64,000 nucleotides of DNA from the NCBI RefSeq assembly GCF_002763455.1, contig NZ_NIXK01000002.1, forward strand, positions 372,001-436,000, read 5' to 3'. The notes beneath the pieces are model-generated. The model saw nothing but the letters and a program-made list of their open reading frames with translations, did no database searches and was not told the DNA's origin. Of this stretch, positions 18,250-27,632 are shown piece after piece. Position 1 is the stretch's first letter. Each line of letters begins with the position of its first letter. A program made the position numbers and the translations under genes. The stretch is from Lentibacillus sediminis (lineage in GTDB: Bacteria > Bacillota > Bacilli > Bacillales > Amphibacillaceae).

Positions 18250-18338
18250 CCTGCTTCACTCCTTCCAAACCAATGCTCATTATTCTCTAGGGAACAGCGG
18301 AACATCGTTTTTCACTTAAAGCCGAAACTCTAAGCACA
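18250..18338 (-). ncRNA. rplS 5' leader, possible L19 autoregulatory RNA
   Basis: From the predicted start near 18338 to the rplS ATG there are about 89 nt with potential stems (CTTAGAG..; GATGTTCCGC..GAGCAT). B. subtilis and relatives have an L19 leader in this position. I judged by position and pairing only, not by alignment. Confidence 0.4.
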
Positions 18339-18344
18339 ACAATT

Positions 18345-18373
18345 AATATACCATACTGCAAGTGAGACTTCAA
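18345..18373 (-). promoter_or_regulatory. Sigma-A promoter of rplS
   Basis: TTGAAG (18368-18373), 17-nt spacer, TATATT (18345-18350) on the minus strand, inside the gap between trmD and rplS. Confidence 0.7.
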
Positions 18374-18423
18374 CTGTCAATCTAAGAAAACTTAACTTTT
18401 CGCCAAACCGTCTGCCAAAAATG

Positions 18424-19158
18424 CTAATCCTCTTCTCGGATAGCCTCCAGCAGCCGGGCATCCTCATCCGTGAGAGGGTGTTTCTCCAATAAATCCCGTC
18501 GCCGTTCATAGGTGCGCCGCAATGCCTCGCTTCTGCGCCATCGCCGTATTCTTTCATGATCACCTGATGTCAGCACATCAGGAACTTTCATACCGCGGAA
18601 ATCTGACGGGCGGGTATAATGAGGATGTTCCAGCAGCCCTGTCGAAAACGAGTCCTCCGGTGCGGAGTCCATATTCCCAAGCACATCCGGCAGCAGGCGG
18701 ACCACACTGTCAACGACCACCATTGCCCCCAGTTCACCGCCGGTCAAAACATAATCACCAATCGACAGTTCCTCTGTAGCCAGGTGTTCGCGTATTCGCT
18801 CATCATAGCCTTCATAATGCCCGCATATCAAAATCAGATGCTCTTCTTGTGCGAGTTCTTCCGCTTTTTTTTGCGAGTAGGTCTCCCCTTGTGGGCACAT
18901 TAGGACAATTTTCGGCTTCGTCTGCCTGTTATTTACCGCAGCGTCCACCGCGTCAAAGACCGGTTGAGGAGTCAAGACCATCCCAGCACCCCCGCCATAC
19001 GGATAGTCGTCAACTTTTTGGTGTTTGTTTTCGGTATAGTCGCGAAAATTCACCAGATCATAGCTGAATTTCTCTTTTTCATGAGCTTTATTCAGAATCG
19101 AGGATTGAAATACCCCTGTAAACATTTCGGGAAACAGGGTTAATATATCGATATGCAT
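18424..19158 (-). CDS. trmD: tRNA (guanine37-N1)-methyltransferase
   Basis: 244 residues. SPOUT-fold enzyme making m1G37 in tRNAs that read CNN codons, which prevents frameshifting. Signatures: [16 protein letters not shown] at the start, [34 protein letters not shown] and [16 protein letters not shown] (knot), then [11 protein letters not shown]. It starts one base inside the rimM stop (19158), so translation is coupled to rimM. The C-terminus [13 protein letters not shown] is typical. Confidence 0.98.
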   Translation of the reverse strand: MHIDILTLFPEMFTGVFQSSILNKAHEKEKFSYDLVNFRDYTENKHQKVDDYPYGGGAGMVLTPQPVFDAVDAAVNNRQTKPKIVLMCPQGETYSQKKAEELAQEEHLILICGHYEGYDERIREHLATEELSIGDYVLTGGELGAMVVVDSVVRLLPDVLGNMDSAPEDSFSTGLLEHPHYTRPSDFRGMKVPDVLTSGDHERIRRWRRSEALRRTYERRRDLLEKHPLTDEDARLLEAIREED

Positions 19159-19673
19159 TAGTCAAGCAGTCCCTCCATTGGTTCAATGACTACCTTTTTA
19201 TTCTCTGTGTCTACATGTTTGACCACATCGCCAATGTAGGGGATCAGGATATCCTTTCCCCTGGGCTGCTTTACCACCCAGACATCATTCGCTCCTGGTG
19301 AGAGAATTTCCTTAATCACACCAAGGTCCCGCTCCTCTGTCGTTGAGACTGCACAGCCGATAATTTCATGGTAATAAAATTCATCCTCTTCCAATTCAGT
19401 CAGCTGTTCTTCTGTTATTTTTAAATTTGCTCCTTTGAAGACTTCAACATCATTAATATTGGCATAGCCTTCAAATTGAAGCAGATCAAATCCTTTATGT
19501 TTTCGATGTCCGGAGATGACAAGCTGCACTGGCTCCTTATCCTCCATTACTGCCCACAGGACATTACCTGGCTCAAAACGCTCTTCAAAATCACTGATGC
19601 GAAGTACCTTCACTTCACCTCGCACCCCGTGTGTATTGACAATTTTTCCTGTGTTAAACCATTTCTCTGTCAT
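19158..19673 (-). CDS. rimM: 16S rRNA processing factor RimM
   Basis: 171 residues. Assists maturation of the 30S head near S19. The N-terminal barrel starts [20 protein letters not shown], and the C-terminal PRC barrel has [22 protein letters not shown] and [15 protein letters not shown]. Gene order ylqD-rimM-trmD is conserved in Bacillus. Confidence 0.97.
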   Translation of the reverse strand: MTEKWFNTGKIVNTHGVRGEVKVLRISDFEERFEPGNVLWAVMEDKEPVQLVISGHRKHKGFDLLQFEGYANINDVEVFKGANLKITEEQLTELEEDEFYYHEIIGCAVSTTEERDLGVIKEILSPGANDVWVVKQPRGKDILIPYIGDVVKHVDTENKKVVIEPMEGLLD

Positions 19674-19684
19674 TTTATCACCTG

Positions 19685-20074
19685 CTAATTCTCAATTCGT
19701 ACCACTATACCGTCTTTAATGACAATGGCTTGTTCACTCATTATCTGTTCCCAATGCGAACCTTCTTCCACCTCAACAAGAGCTTCAACTTCTTTTTCCG
19801 TAATCTCACTGCCCATTTCCAGCAGTTCCAGCTGCTCGATTTTGAAGTCGATCAGCTTCATTTTTTCTTTTCGGTTGTCGAGCTCCTGACCAAAGCGCTG
19901 GGCTATCTCCTGTTTGGATACCCCGGCTTTATTCTGCATCTTCCGCTGTTCAAACCTTAGTTGTTGACACTCTTGTTCAAGCCGCATTTTATGTTCATAA
20001 AAGTTCTCATATAATTTTTTCTTGCTCTTTTCCGTAACAATCTGTTTGATCTGGATCCGCTTAATTATCTGCAC
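19685..20074 (-). CDS. ylqD: YlqD family protein of unknown function
   Basis: 129 residues, strongly charged and coiled-coil like (residues 20-95, e.g. [20 protein letters not shown]). A short beta-rich C-terminus ends [13 protein letters not shown]. No enzymatic motif. The start is a GTG ([11 protein letters not shown]) after GCGGGGAAAAACA. It matches B. subtilis YlqD by position, length and character. As first gene before rimM-trmD it may act in ribosome or tRNA maturation; that is only guilt by association. Confidence 0.88.
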   Translation of the reverse strand: MQIIKRIQIKQIVTEKSKKKLYENFYEHKMRLEQECQQLRFEQRKMQNKAGVSKQEIAQRFGQELDNRKEKMKLIDFKIEQLELLEMGSEITEKEVEALVEVEEGSHWEQIMSEQAIVIKDGIVVRIEN

Positions 20075-20236
20075 TGTTTTTCCCCGCTCTCAAAAAATGC
20101 ATCCGTTCGGCACCATTCATAGCAGCTTAAAAAACTCCTGATTTTATTAGAAAACTTGGCAAATACCTTAGCCTTTGGGTGAATGCCTTCGTTGCACTTA
20201 TGCAGTAAGAAAGCAGTTATACTTTCTTAACTGTGT

Positions 20237-20258
20237 AAAAAGGGAAAGGTTTTCCCTT
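20237..20258 (-). terminator. Intrinsic terminator after khpA
   Basis: Minus strand AGGGAAA, short loop, TTTCCCTTTTTA directly after the khpA stop; it ends the ylxM-ffh-rpsP-khpA unit. Confidence 0.75.
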
Positions 20259-20263
20259 CCCCT

Positions 20264-20491
20264 TTACATAATATCCAAATAAATCCGCTTGTTGCCATCC
20301 GCCTTGGCTGCATATACAACAGTGCGGATGGCCTTGGCAATACGGCCATTTTTGCCGATAACCTTGCCGACATCCTCCGGGTTCACCGTTAAATGATAGA
20401 CAATTTTCGCTTCCTCTTCTGTTTCTGTCACGACGATGTCATCCGGATGGTCCACAAGCGACGTGACAATCGATTCTATTAGGGCTTTCAT
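20264..20491 (-). CDS. khpA: KH-domain RNA-binding protein KhpA (YlqC)
   Basis: 75 residues, essentially one KH domain. The GxxG loop lies in EDVGKVIGKNGRIAKAIRTV (Gly-Lys-Asn-Gly). KhpA pairs with KhpB/Jag to bind RNA and affects cell elongation in other Firmicutes. It is 15 nt after rpsP and shares its transcript. Confidence 0.95.
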   Translation of the reverse strand: MKALIESIVTSLVDHPDDIVVTETEEEAKIVYHLTVNPEDVGKVIGKNGRIAKAIRTVVYAAKADGNKRIYLDIM

Positions 20492-20506
20492 GATATCACC
20501 ACTGCT

Positions 20507-20776
20507 TTATTGATTTTTTTGGTCGTGAAATTTCTTCATGATGCCTTCTTTTGAGAAAAGATTGCGGACAGTATCACTTGGCTTCGCGCCTTTTGTCATC
20601 CAGTCAAGCGCTTTTTCTTCATCTATTTTAACTTCAACTGGATTCACTACAGGATTGTAGGTCCCAATTTGTTCAATAGACCGGCCGTCACGCGGAGCGC
20701 GGGAATCGGCAACAACAATGCGGTAAAATGGATTCCGTTTGGATCCCATGCGTTTTAAACGAATTTTAACTGCCAT
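20507..20776 (-). CDS. rpsP: 30S ribosomal protein S16
   Basis: 89 residues from the ATG at 20776 ([20 protein letters not shown]), preceded by AGGAGGTGCAAGCAA. The longer upstream frame has no ribosome site. [20 protein letters not shown] is the conserved S16 box. S16 stabilises the 16S 5' domain. Its place between ffh and khpA is the usual Bacillus order. Confidence 0.98.
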   Translation of the reverse strand: MAVKIRLKRMGSKRNPFYRIVVADSRAPRDGRSIEQIGTYNPVVNPVEVKIDEEKALDWMTKGAKPSDTVRNLFSKEGIMKKFHDQKNQ

Positions 20777-20854
20777 TTGCTTGCACCTCCATTCAATGTT
20801 TCTCACAGATTTAAATTCTAACAGAAACTTTTTAGTCTGTAAAGGGTTTTTCCA

Positions 20855-22198
20855 TTACATGAAGGGAAGATTCATTCCTTTCCCTTTTTTGCCTTTTTGC
20901 ATATTAGTCATTTGCTTCATCATTTTCTTCATCTCGTCGAATTGCTTCAGCAGACGGTTGACCTGGGAAACCGAAGTCCCCGAACCTTTGGCGATCCGTT
21001 TCTTCCTGCTTGCATTCATAAGACCGGGATCCTGACGTTCTTTCTTCGTCATCGACTGAATGATCGCCTCGACATGTACGAGCTGTTTTTCATCAAGCTG
21101 CGCATTCTTCAGTCCTTTCATTTTGCCTGAACCAGGAATCATGGCCATCAGTTCATCCAGCGGCCCCATATTCTTTACCTGTCCCATTTGTTCCAGGAAG
21201 TCATCAAAGGTAAACGACATGGTGCGCATCTTCTCTTCCAGATCCTTTGCCTGTTTTTCATCGACATTGGTCTGGGCCTTCTCAATCAGGGAAAGGACGT
21301 CCCCCATCCCGAGAATCCGTGAGGCCATGCGTTCCGGATGAAAGGCTTCGAGCTGATCGAGTTTCTCCCCCATACCGGCAAATTTAATTGGTTTCCCGGT
21401 GACAGCTTTGATGGACAGAGCCGCACCACCGCGCGTATCCCCATCAAGCTTGGTCAATACTACCCCGGTAACGTCCAGCTGTTCGTTAAAGCTTTCCGCA
21501 ACATTCACCGCATCCTGCCCGGTCATCGCATCCACTACGAGAAAAATCTCATCCGGGGTCACGGCGGTTTTGATTTGCGCCAGTTCATCCATTAAATCCT
21601 CGTCTACATGGAGCCGGCCAGCGGTATCGATGATGACATAGTCGTAATGTTCTTCTTTTGCCTTTTCGATCGCCTTTTTGGCAATATCCACAGGGTTCGC
21701 TTCCGTTCCAATCGAAAAGACCGGCATATCCAGCTGCTTGCCAAGTGTTTCCAGCTGCTGAATCGCTGCAGGGCGGTAAATATCCGCGGCTGCGAGCAGT
21801 GGTTTGCGGTTATGGTTCTTGCGCAGATGGGCGGCCAGCTTACCAACAGTTGTTGTTTTACCGGCACCCTGCAAACCCGCCATCATAATGACAGTGGGCG
21901 GACGGTCTGAAGCGGCAATCTTGCTCTGCTCGCCGCCCATTAATTCCGTCAGTTCTTCTTTGACGACTTTAATAACCTGCTGACCGGGTGTCAGGCTTTC
22001 CATTACTTCTTGCCCCACCGCCCGTTCTTTGATGCGGTTAATCAATTGTTTGACAACTTTAAAATTGACATCGGCTTCCAGGAGGGCGAGCCGGACTTCA
22101 CGAGTCATTTCTTTTACGTCCTGCTCGGAAACCTTCCCCTTGCCTGTAATTCTCTTTATTGTTCCTTGTAAACGGTCGGCCAATCCTTCAAATGCCAT
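20855..22198 (-). CDS. ffh: Signal recognition particle GTPase Ffh
   Basis: 447 residues. N domain (1-90), then the G domain with GLQGAGKTTTVGKLAAHLRK, DTAGRLHVDEDLMDELAQIK and TKLDGDTRGGAALSI. The Met-rich M domain (about 300-435, FLEQMGQVKNMGPLDELMAM, MMKQMTNMQKG) binds signal peptides and SRP RNA. It works with FtsY, encoded two genes upstream. The tail KGKGMNLPFM is typical. Confidence 0.98.
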   Translation of the reverse strand: MAFEGLADRLQGTIKRITGKGKVSEQDVKEMTREVRLALLEADVNFKVVKQLINRIKERAVGQEVMESLTPGQQVIKVVKEELTELMGGEQSKIAASDRPPTVIMMAGLQGAGKTTTVGKLAAHLRKNHNRKPLLAAADIYRPAAIQQLETLGKQLDMPVFSIGTEANPVDIAKKAIEKAKEEHYDYVIIDTAGRLHVDEDLMDELAQIKTAVTPDEIFLVVDAMTGQDAVNVAESFNEQLDVTGVVLTKLDGDTRGGAALSIKAVTGKPIKFAGMGEKLDQLEAFHPERMASRILGMGDVLSLIEKAQTNVDEKQAKDLEEKMRTMSFTFDDFLEQMGQVKNMGPLDELMAMIPGSGKMKGLKNAQLDEKQLVHVEAIIQSMTKKERQDPGLMNASRKKRIAKGSGTSVSQVNRLLKQFDEMKKMMKQMTNMQKGKKGKGMNLPFM

Positions 22199-22211
22199 AG
22201 AAGGTGTCCCC

Positions 22212-22529
22212 CTAATCCAGTTCTTTTAATTGATGGAGCCATTCGCGTACCCGGACCTCCGTAACAGCTTGTTCGATTCTGCTGATCAGTGACTCACGCT
22301 CGCGGAATTTCTCGTATAATTGCAGTTTATCTTCATAGGCTTCAAGCATACTCTCGGTTCGTCTGATGTTATCATAAACCGCCTGCCTGGAGATTTCAAA
22401 CAGCTCGGAAATCTCACCTAATGAATAATCATCTGCATAATACATCTCCATATAGTTTCGCTGTTTGGCTGTCAGCAGATTCTGGTAAAAATCAAACAAG
22501 TAATTGATCCTTGTTGTTTTTTCAAGCAA
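22212..22529 (-). CDS. ylxM: YlxM, HTH protein of the SRP operon
   Basis: About 105 residues. The sigma-70 region-4-like helix-turn-helix is [20 protein letters not shown], followed by a coiled helix ([15 protein letters not shown]). Reported as a modulator of SRP assembly in streptococci (SRP-associated protein). I place the start at a TTG (22529, [16 protein letters not shown]), with AGAGGTG seven bases upstream and good agreement with the B. subtilis N-terminus. A GTG three codons earlier is possible. It is the first gene before ffh. Confidence 0.93.
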   Translation of the reverse strand: MLEKTTRINYLFDFYQNLLTAKQRNYMEMYYADDYSLGEISELFEISRQAVYDNIRRTESMLEAYEDKLQLYEKFRERESLISRIEQAVTEVRVREWLHQLKELD

Positions 22530-22566
22530 ATCTTTCACCTCTTGTTAAGTGAAATTCCTTTACAAA

Positions 22567-22596
22567 AGCATAACGGACATCCTGCTGTTTTGTCAA
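22567..22596 (-). promoter_or_regulatory. Sigma-A promoter of ylxM-ffh-rpsP-khpA
   Basis: Perfect TTGACA (22591-22596), 18-nt spacer, TATGCT (22567-22572) on the minus strand in the 80-nt gap after ftsY. Confidence 0.7.
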
Positions 22597-22622
22597 GAAG
22601 GGTTCCAGCGGGTTCCCAGCAG

Positions 22623-23615
22623 CTATGCCTCTTCCAGCATATCAGCAAACAGCCCGTATACAAAGGCATGGGCATCAAATTTCTGCAGATCTTCCACTTG
22701 TTCGCCGAGTCCGACAAATTTGACCGGGATTTGTAATTCATTGCGGATGGCAAGCACAATCCCGCCTTTAGCTGTTCCATCCAGTTTTGTTAATACAATC
22801 CCGGATACGTTGGTTGCTTCGGAGAAAGTCTTGGCCTGATTCAACGCGTTCTGGCCGGTAGTAGCATCCAATACGAGCAGAACCTCATGCGGAGCTCCGG
22901 GGACTTCACGCTCAATCACCCTTTTTACCTTCGTTAACTCATTCATCAAATTGACCTTATTCTGAAGTCTGCCGGCAGTATCACAGATCAGTACATCTGC
23001 CTCTCTGGATTTGGCTGCTTTAATCCCGTCATAGATCACGGCAGCAGGATCGCTTCCCGGCCCCTGCTTGATCACATCGACATCCGCACGTTCTCCCCAT
23101 ATTTCCAGCTGTTCAATCGCACCGGCACGGAATGTATCTCCGGCAGCCAGGACTACCCTTTTGCCCTCCTGTTTCAGCTGGTAGGCCAATTTGCCGATAG
23201 AGGTGGTTTTCCCCACACCGTTTACGCCAACGACCAGGATAACCGACAATTCATTTTCCTTAAGATTGAGTGTTTCCACCTCTTCATCGTCATCACCGTA
23301 ATAGATTTCCACGAGTTTTTCTGAAATGACATCTTTGATATCCTTCGTGTCCTTGATGTTCTGTCGTTTCACTTCCATCTTCAGTTCGTCAATCAGATCC
23401 ATCACCGTCATGACACCGGTATCTGCTGCGATCAGCACTTCTTCCAGCTCCTCGAAAAACTCTTCATCGACTTTTCGATAGCGGGCAATCAGATCATTTA
23501 TTTTTCCGGAAAAAGAATTTCTTGATTTCTTCATCCCTTCCTTATACTTTGTGGAGACCTCTTCGGTTTCTTCCGTTTTCTTGAACCTGGTTTTCAATTT
23601 ATCCATGAAGCTCAT
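22623..23615 (-). CDS. ftsY: SRP receptor FtsY
   Basis: 330 residues. A basic, charged N-terminal A/N region precedes the NG domain. G1 is VVGVNGVGKTTSIGKLAYQL, followed by LICDTAGRLQNKVNLMNEL, LDATTGQNALNQ, TKLDGTAKGGIVLAI and FVGLGEQVEDLQKFD. It docks ribosome-SRP complexes at the membrane. The ATG follows GGAGGAATAGCC. It lies 12 nt after smc, the conserved smc-ftsY pairing. Confidence 0.98.
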   Translation of the reverse strand: MSFMDKLKTRFKKTEETEEVSTKYKEGMKKSRNSFSGKINDLIARYRKVDEEFFEELEEVLIAADTGVMTVMDLIDELKMEVKRQNIKDTKDIKDVISEKLVEIYYGDDDEEVETLNLKENELSVILVVGVNGVGKTTSIGKLAYQLKQEGKRVVLAAGDTFRAGAIEQLEIWGERADVDVIKQGPGSDPAAVIYDGIKAAKSREADVLICDTAGRLQNKVNLMNELTKVKRVIEREVPGAPHEVLLVLDATTGQNALNQAKTFSEATNVSGIVLTKLDGTAKGGIVLAIRNELQIPVKFVGLGEQVEDLQKFDAHAFVYGLFADMLEEA

Positions 23616-23627
23616 GGCTATTCCTCC

Positions 23628-26600
23628 TTAGGATTCAATGAGTTCTTTTGTTTCCTCGAGACGGACGGATACCAGTCTTGACACTCCGGATTCCTGCATG
23701 GTTACACCGTAGAGGACATCCGATTCTTCCATCGTGCCTTTTCGGTGGGTAATCACAATAAACTGGGTTTTCTCACTGTACAGTCTGACATACTTTGCAA
23801 ACCGGGTTACATTTGCTTCATCCAGGGCCGCTTCCACCTCATCCAAGACACAAAATGGCACAGGGCGCACCCTTAGAATGGCAAACAACAAAGCGATGGC
23901 TGTCAGGGCACGCTCGCCTCCCGATAAAAGCCCGAGATGCTGCAGCTTTTTCCCTGGAGGCTGGGCATCAATGTCCACCCCGGTATCAAGAAGGTTGTTC
24001 GGATCCGTCAATTTCAATTCCGCTCGGCCGCCGCCAAACAGCTGGCGGAAAACGTGAGCAAATTCCTCTTTAATCTGCTTGAATGTATCATCAAATCGCG
24101 TAATCATTTCCTCATCCATCTCTGCAATCACTGCAAAGAGTGTTTCTTTTGCATCCACCAAGTCATTTTTCTGTTCGATGAGAAAATCGTGCCGCTCTGT
24201 AATGCGGTCAAATTCCTCGATTGCCCCGAGGTTAACCGTTCCCAGACGATCAATTTTTTGCTTCAGTTCGTTTACAGCCGATTTAGCCGCTTCTGGATCT
24301 TCGGCCTTATCATATAGCTGGCTCGCTTTTTCATAGGTGATGGTATACTCGGTCTGCAGATGGGACAGCCTGTTTTCCAGATCAACATCCAGCCGGTTGA
24401 CTTGAACTTCCCGCTGTTGGATATTTTGAATAAATTGCTGATGCTTTTTGTTTTCTTCCTTCAGTTCCCTTTCCTGATCCTCTGAATCTCGAGTACGAGT
24501 GGAGCGTTCGGCACGCTTCTCCTGGATCTCGGCAGTGAATGCCGCTTTCTCCTGTTTCTTTCTGGCAATCGTTTCTTCCATTTCTTCTTCAGTTTCTTCG
24601 GAATGATGCATTTCTTCCAATTCCTGTAAATCATTATGAACACTGTTATATTGCTGATCTGCTTTTTGCAGTTCCTCTTCTGAAGCCCGTGCACGTTCCC
24701 GCTGGTTTTTTACACGCTCTTCCTGTTCAGCGAGTGTTACTTGCTGCTCATGAAGCTGTGTTTCCAATTTTTGTTTATTCTCCTGCCAGGCGCTTTCCTG
24801 CTCGGTTAATCCATTTATTTCGCTTTGCATCGCTTCCAGCTTTTCTTTCAGTTCGTTTAATTCCGTATTTAATCGCTCTTCCCGCTCATTCAAGGTTTGC
24901 CTGTCCTCATCATACTGCTGTTTATCCTGATCATACAGGGTGAGATTATCATTCAATGCCCTTAACTTCATATCCAGTTCCTTCGAGACATTACGCAAAT
25001 CGGCAAGCTTCTCGTTTTCCTCTCTCTCCGCTTCTTCTTCCTTTGTGAGCAGTTTTTCCTTCTCGCTGATCTGCTGCTCTTGGTTTTGGACGTTTTTTTC
25101 AAAGTTGGTCATTTTCGCCTGAAAATCTTTCAGCTTTTCTGTTACTTCCTGCAAATCTTTTTCTCTGGTAAACAAAGACTGCCCGGTTTTTTTCTGGGCA
25201 CCCCCGGAGATCGAGCCGCCCGGGTTCACCACATCCCCTTCCAAGGTAACCACCCGGTATCTTCTGCCGGAAAGTCTGGCAATTTCATTGGCACTTTTTA
25301 GCTCTGTAGCAATCAGGACATGTCCCATCAGATGTTTCACTGCTTTTTGATAGTCAGGGTGTGTGTCAATTAAACTGGCAGCATCCCCAATAAAACCAGG
25401 ATGACTTTCGATGTCAGCGAGCACACCCCTTGTCACAAACCGCTCTTGAATCGAGGCCAGCGGCAGAAATGTCGCTCTCCCGCTATTTGTTTTCTTCAGC
25501 CAGGCAATTGCCTGCCGGGCCGCCTGATCGTCATCCACGACAATGTGCTGTGCCTGCCCGCCCAATACACTCTCCATCGCTCTCAGATACTTTTTCGGAA
25601 TGTCCATTAATTCAATAACTGCGCCATGGATATTGGTTAATTGCCGATCTTCTCTTGCTTTCAATACAGCTTTCACTCCATGGAAAAAGCCCTGAAAATC
25701 ATCTTTCATTTCTTCCAGCATTTCTTTTTTCGACTTCAGTTTTTCGATATATTGGTACCCTTGATTCTGTTTCGCTTGGGACTCCTGAAAAGCCGCTCGC
25801 ATTTTCTTCAGTTCTTCTTTCAGCTTGCGGATATCATCTTCCTTTTCTTCACAGGCCTTTTCCTGCTGGTTCAGTTCGTGCTTAAGCTCTTCCCCTTGCC
25901 TGTTTAGCTCTTTTCTTGATTGCAGTAGTCCTTCAAATTTCTCTGTCTGTCTGTCCGTTTTTCCTGTCAGCTGTGTCAGCTGCTGCTGAATGGATTGCTT
26001 TTCATTCCGCTTGGCAGCCTGCTCATTCAGCTCTTCAATGTATTCCGATTTTAGTTCTTCCAGTTTGTCGGCAATATCCTGCTTATCTGCAGTAAGTCTT
26101 GACTTTAACTGTTTGACATTCTCGCTTGTCGCACTTTTCACTTCCGTTAAATCATGCAGTTTTTTGTTTTCTGCAGTGACTTCTTCATGCAGTCTGCCGA
26201 TACGCTTGGCCGTTTCCTCTTTTTGTGTCTCAAGCTTTTGTTTATTCTCGGTAAAATGTTTTGTCCGCTCGTTGAAAAGCCGTTTCTTTCCTTCATATTT
26301 TTCCAGCGATTGGGTTGATGTGAGCAGTTGTTCCTGCAAGGCATCAATCGCTTCATCCAGCTGCTGGATTTCCTGACGTTCTTTCTCCAGCTTGGCCTCC
26401 TTTTGCTGGATCTCTGTTTTCATGGCTATTTCCTTATTTTTATCGCTTTCCAATTTGTTGGATAATGATTGCCACCGGTCGTGAAGGGATTCGATTTCTG
26501 TAATTAATAGAGAGATTTCCTCTTCTTTTAACTGTGCTTTCAACCGTTTGTATGTTTTTGCCGTTTCCGCCTGTTCCTCAAGTGGTTCCATCTGCTGGTC

Positions 26601-27194
26601 TATCTCATGGATAATGTCTTCCACCCGATTTAAATTTTCCTGTGTCTCGGCCAGCTTGTATTCTGCTTTCTTCTTGCGCTGCTTATATTTCAGCACACCG
26701 GCCGCCTCTTCAAAAATGGTCCTTCTTTCCTCGGCCTTTGAGCTTAAAATTTCTTCCACTTTCCCCTGGCTGATAATCGAAAACGCTTCCCGACCGAGAC
26801 CGGAATCCATGAACAAATCGATAATATCCTTCAATCTGCACGACTGTTTATTTATATAAAATTCACTTTCACCGGAACGGTAGACTCGTCTCGTAACACT
26901 TACTTCCTCATAATCAAGCGGAAGTGCTTCGTCCTGATTATCAAGAACCAAGGTAACCTCTGCTACATTGAGCGCATTTCTCGTGTCGCTGCCCTGGAAG
27001 ATGATGTCTTCCATTTTGGAACCGCGCAGTGATTTGGCGGACTGCTCTCCAAGCACCCAGCGTATGGCATCGGTGATATTGCTTTTTCCGCTTCCGTTTG
27101 GCCCGACCACTGCGGTGACTCCTGGCACAAATTCCACGTTAATGCGCTCGGCAAATGATTTAAAGCCTACACTTTCCAATCGTTTTAAATGCAT
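23628..27194 (-). CDS. smc: Chromosome segregation ATPase SMC
   Basis: About 1188 residues. The N-terminal Walker A is VVGPNGSGKSNITDAIRWVL. Two long coiled-coil arms (about 165-500 and 680-1010) flank the hinge (FFHGVKAVLKAREDRQLTNI onwards). The C-terminal head has the signature LLSGGERALTAIALLFAI and Walker B CVLDEVEAALDEANV. With ScpAB it organises newly replicated origins. Two start codons exist. The ATG at 27194 is seven bases from AGGAG; the one at 27200 is only one base away, so I use 27194. Confidence 0.98.
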   Translation of the reverse strand: MHLKRLESVGFKSFAERINVEFVPGVTAVVGPNGSGKSNITDAIRWVLGEQSAKSLRGSKMEDIIFQGSDTRNALNVAEVTLVLDNQDEALPLDYEEVSVTRRVYRSGESEFYINKQSCRLKDIIDLFMDSGLGREAFSIISQGKVEEILSSKAEERRTIFEEAAGVLKYKQRKKKAEYKLAETQENLNRVEDIIHEIDQQMEPLEEQAETAKTYKRLKAQLKEEEISLLITEIESLHDRWQSLSNKLESDKNKEIAMKTEIQQKEAKLEKERQEIQQLDEAIDALQEQLLTSTQSLEKYEGKKRLFNERTKHFTENKQKLETQKEETAKRIGRLHEEVTAENKKLHDLTEVKSATSENVKQLKSRLTADKQDIADKLEELKSEYIEELNEQAAKRNEKQSIQQQLTQLTGKTDRQTEKFEGLLQSRKELNRQGEELKHELNQQEKACEEKEDDIRKLKEELKKMRAAFQESQAKQNQGYQYIEKLKSKKEMLEEMKDDFQGFFHGVKAVLKAREDRQLTNIHGAVIELMDIPKKYLRAMESVLGGQAQHIVVDDDQAARQAIAWLKKTNSGRATFLPLASIQERFVTRGVLADIESHPGFIGDAASLIDTHPDYQKAVKHLMGHVLIATELKSANEIARLSGRRYRVVTLEGDVVNPGGSISGGAQKKTGQSLFTREKDLQEVTEKLKDFQAKMTNFEKNVQNQEQQISEKEKLLTKEEEAEREENEKLADLRNVSKELDMKLRALNDNLTLYDQDKQQYDEDRQTLNEREERLNTELNELKEKLEAMQSEINGLTEQESAWQENKQKLETQLHEQQVTLAEQEERVKNQRERARASEEELQKADQQYNSVHNDLQELEEMHHSEETEEEMEETIARKKQEKAAFTAEIQEKRAERSTRTRDSEDQERELKEENKKHQQFIQNIQQREVQVNRLDVDLENRLSHLQTEYTITYEKASQLYDKAEDPEAAKSAVNELKQKIDRLGTVNLGAIEEFDRITERHDFLIEQKNDLVDAKETLFAVIAEMDEEMITRFDDTFKQIKEEFAHVFRQLFGGGRAELKLTDPNNLLDTGVDIDAQPPGKKLQHLGLLSGGERALTAIALLFAILRVRPVPFCVLDEVEAALDEANVTRFAKYVRLYSEKTQFIVITHRKGTMEESDVLYGVTMQESGVSRLVSVRLEETKELIES

Positions 27195-27296
27195 ATACAT
27201 TCTCCTATTTTGGAAAAACCTGGCTGTTCACCAAGCTTTAATGGCAAAAGCCTTCATTGTATGTATGGGTGTATAATTTTTTATGCTAAAAATAAT

Positions 27297-27325
27297 TTGG
27301 CTTTTTACCGCATTTATTTTATCAT
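27297..27325 (+). promoter_or_regulatory. Sigma-A promoter of the UPF0435 gene
   Basis: TTGGCT (27297-27302), 17-nt spacer, TATCAT (27320-27325), 37 nt before the ATG, in the divergent gap with smc. Confidence 0.55.
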
Positions 27326-27362
27326 AAACTTAGCCGCAAAAGAAGAGTGGAGAGGTGTTAAT

Positions 27363-27587
27363 ATGAATTTGGAATATCCATCGGAAGAAAATCTTGCTTT
27401 TATTCTTAATGAACTGGCTGATCGACTGAATGTGGTGAATCGGAGTCTATTAGACCCGGAAGATTATGATATCGATAAGTACGATGATATTAAGCTTATG
27501 TATGATCTGATCCTGCAAAAAGGCAGTCTGAGTGCCGCAGAAACCCAGGCATTTATTGAAGAATTGCGTGAAGTAAGGAAAGGATGA
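27363..27587 (+). CDS. UPF0435/DUF1128 family small protein (YfkK-like)
   Basis: 74 residues from the ATG at 27363 (MNLEYPSEENLAFILNELAD), which follows GGAGAGGTGTTAAT. The pattern YDDIKLMYDLILQKGSLSAA then ETQAFIEELREVRKG matches the DUF1128 family as in B. subtilis YfkK. It is all-helical and acidic, with no enzymatic motif and no known role. It is a plus-strand gene wedged between smc and rnc, which are adjacent in B. subtilis. Confidence 0.9.
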   Translation: MNLEYPSEENLAFILNELADRLNVVNRSLLDPEDYDIDKYDDIKLMYDLILQKGSLSAAETQAFIEELREVRKG

Positions 27588-27590
27588 AGT

Positions 27591-27630
27591 AAAAGGCTGT
27601 TCCCTTTATATGAAAGGGACAGCCTTTTTT
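27591..27630. terminator. Bidirectional terminator between the UPF0435 gene and rnc
   Basis: AAAAGGCTGT..CCCTTT / AAAGGG..ACAGCCTTTTTT, about 16 paired bases, with A and T runs on both sides. It serves the convergent UPF0435 and rnc genes. Confidence 0.9.
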
Positions 27631-27632
27631 CA

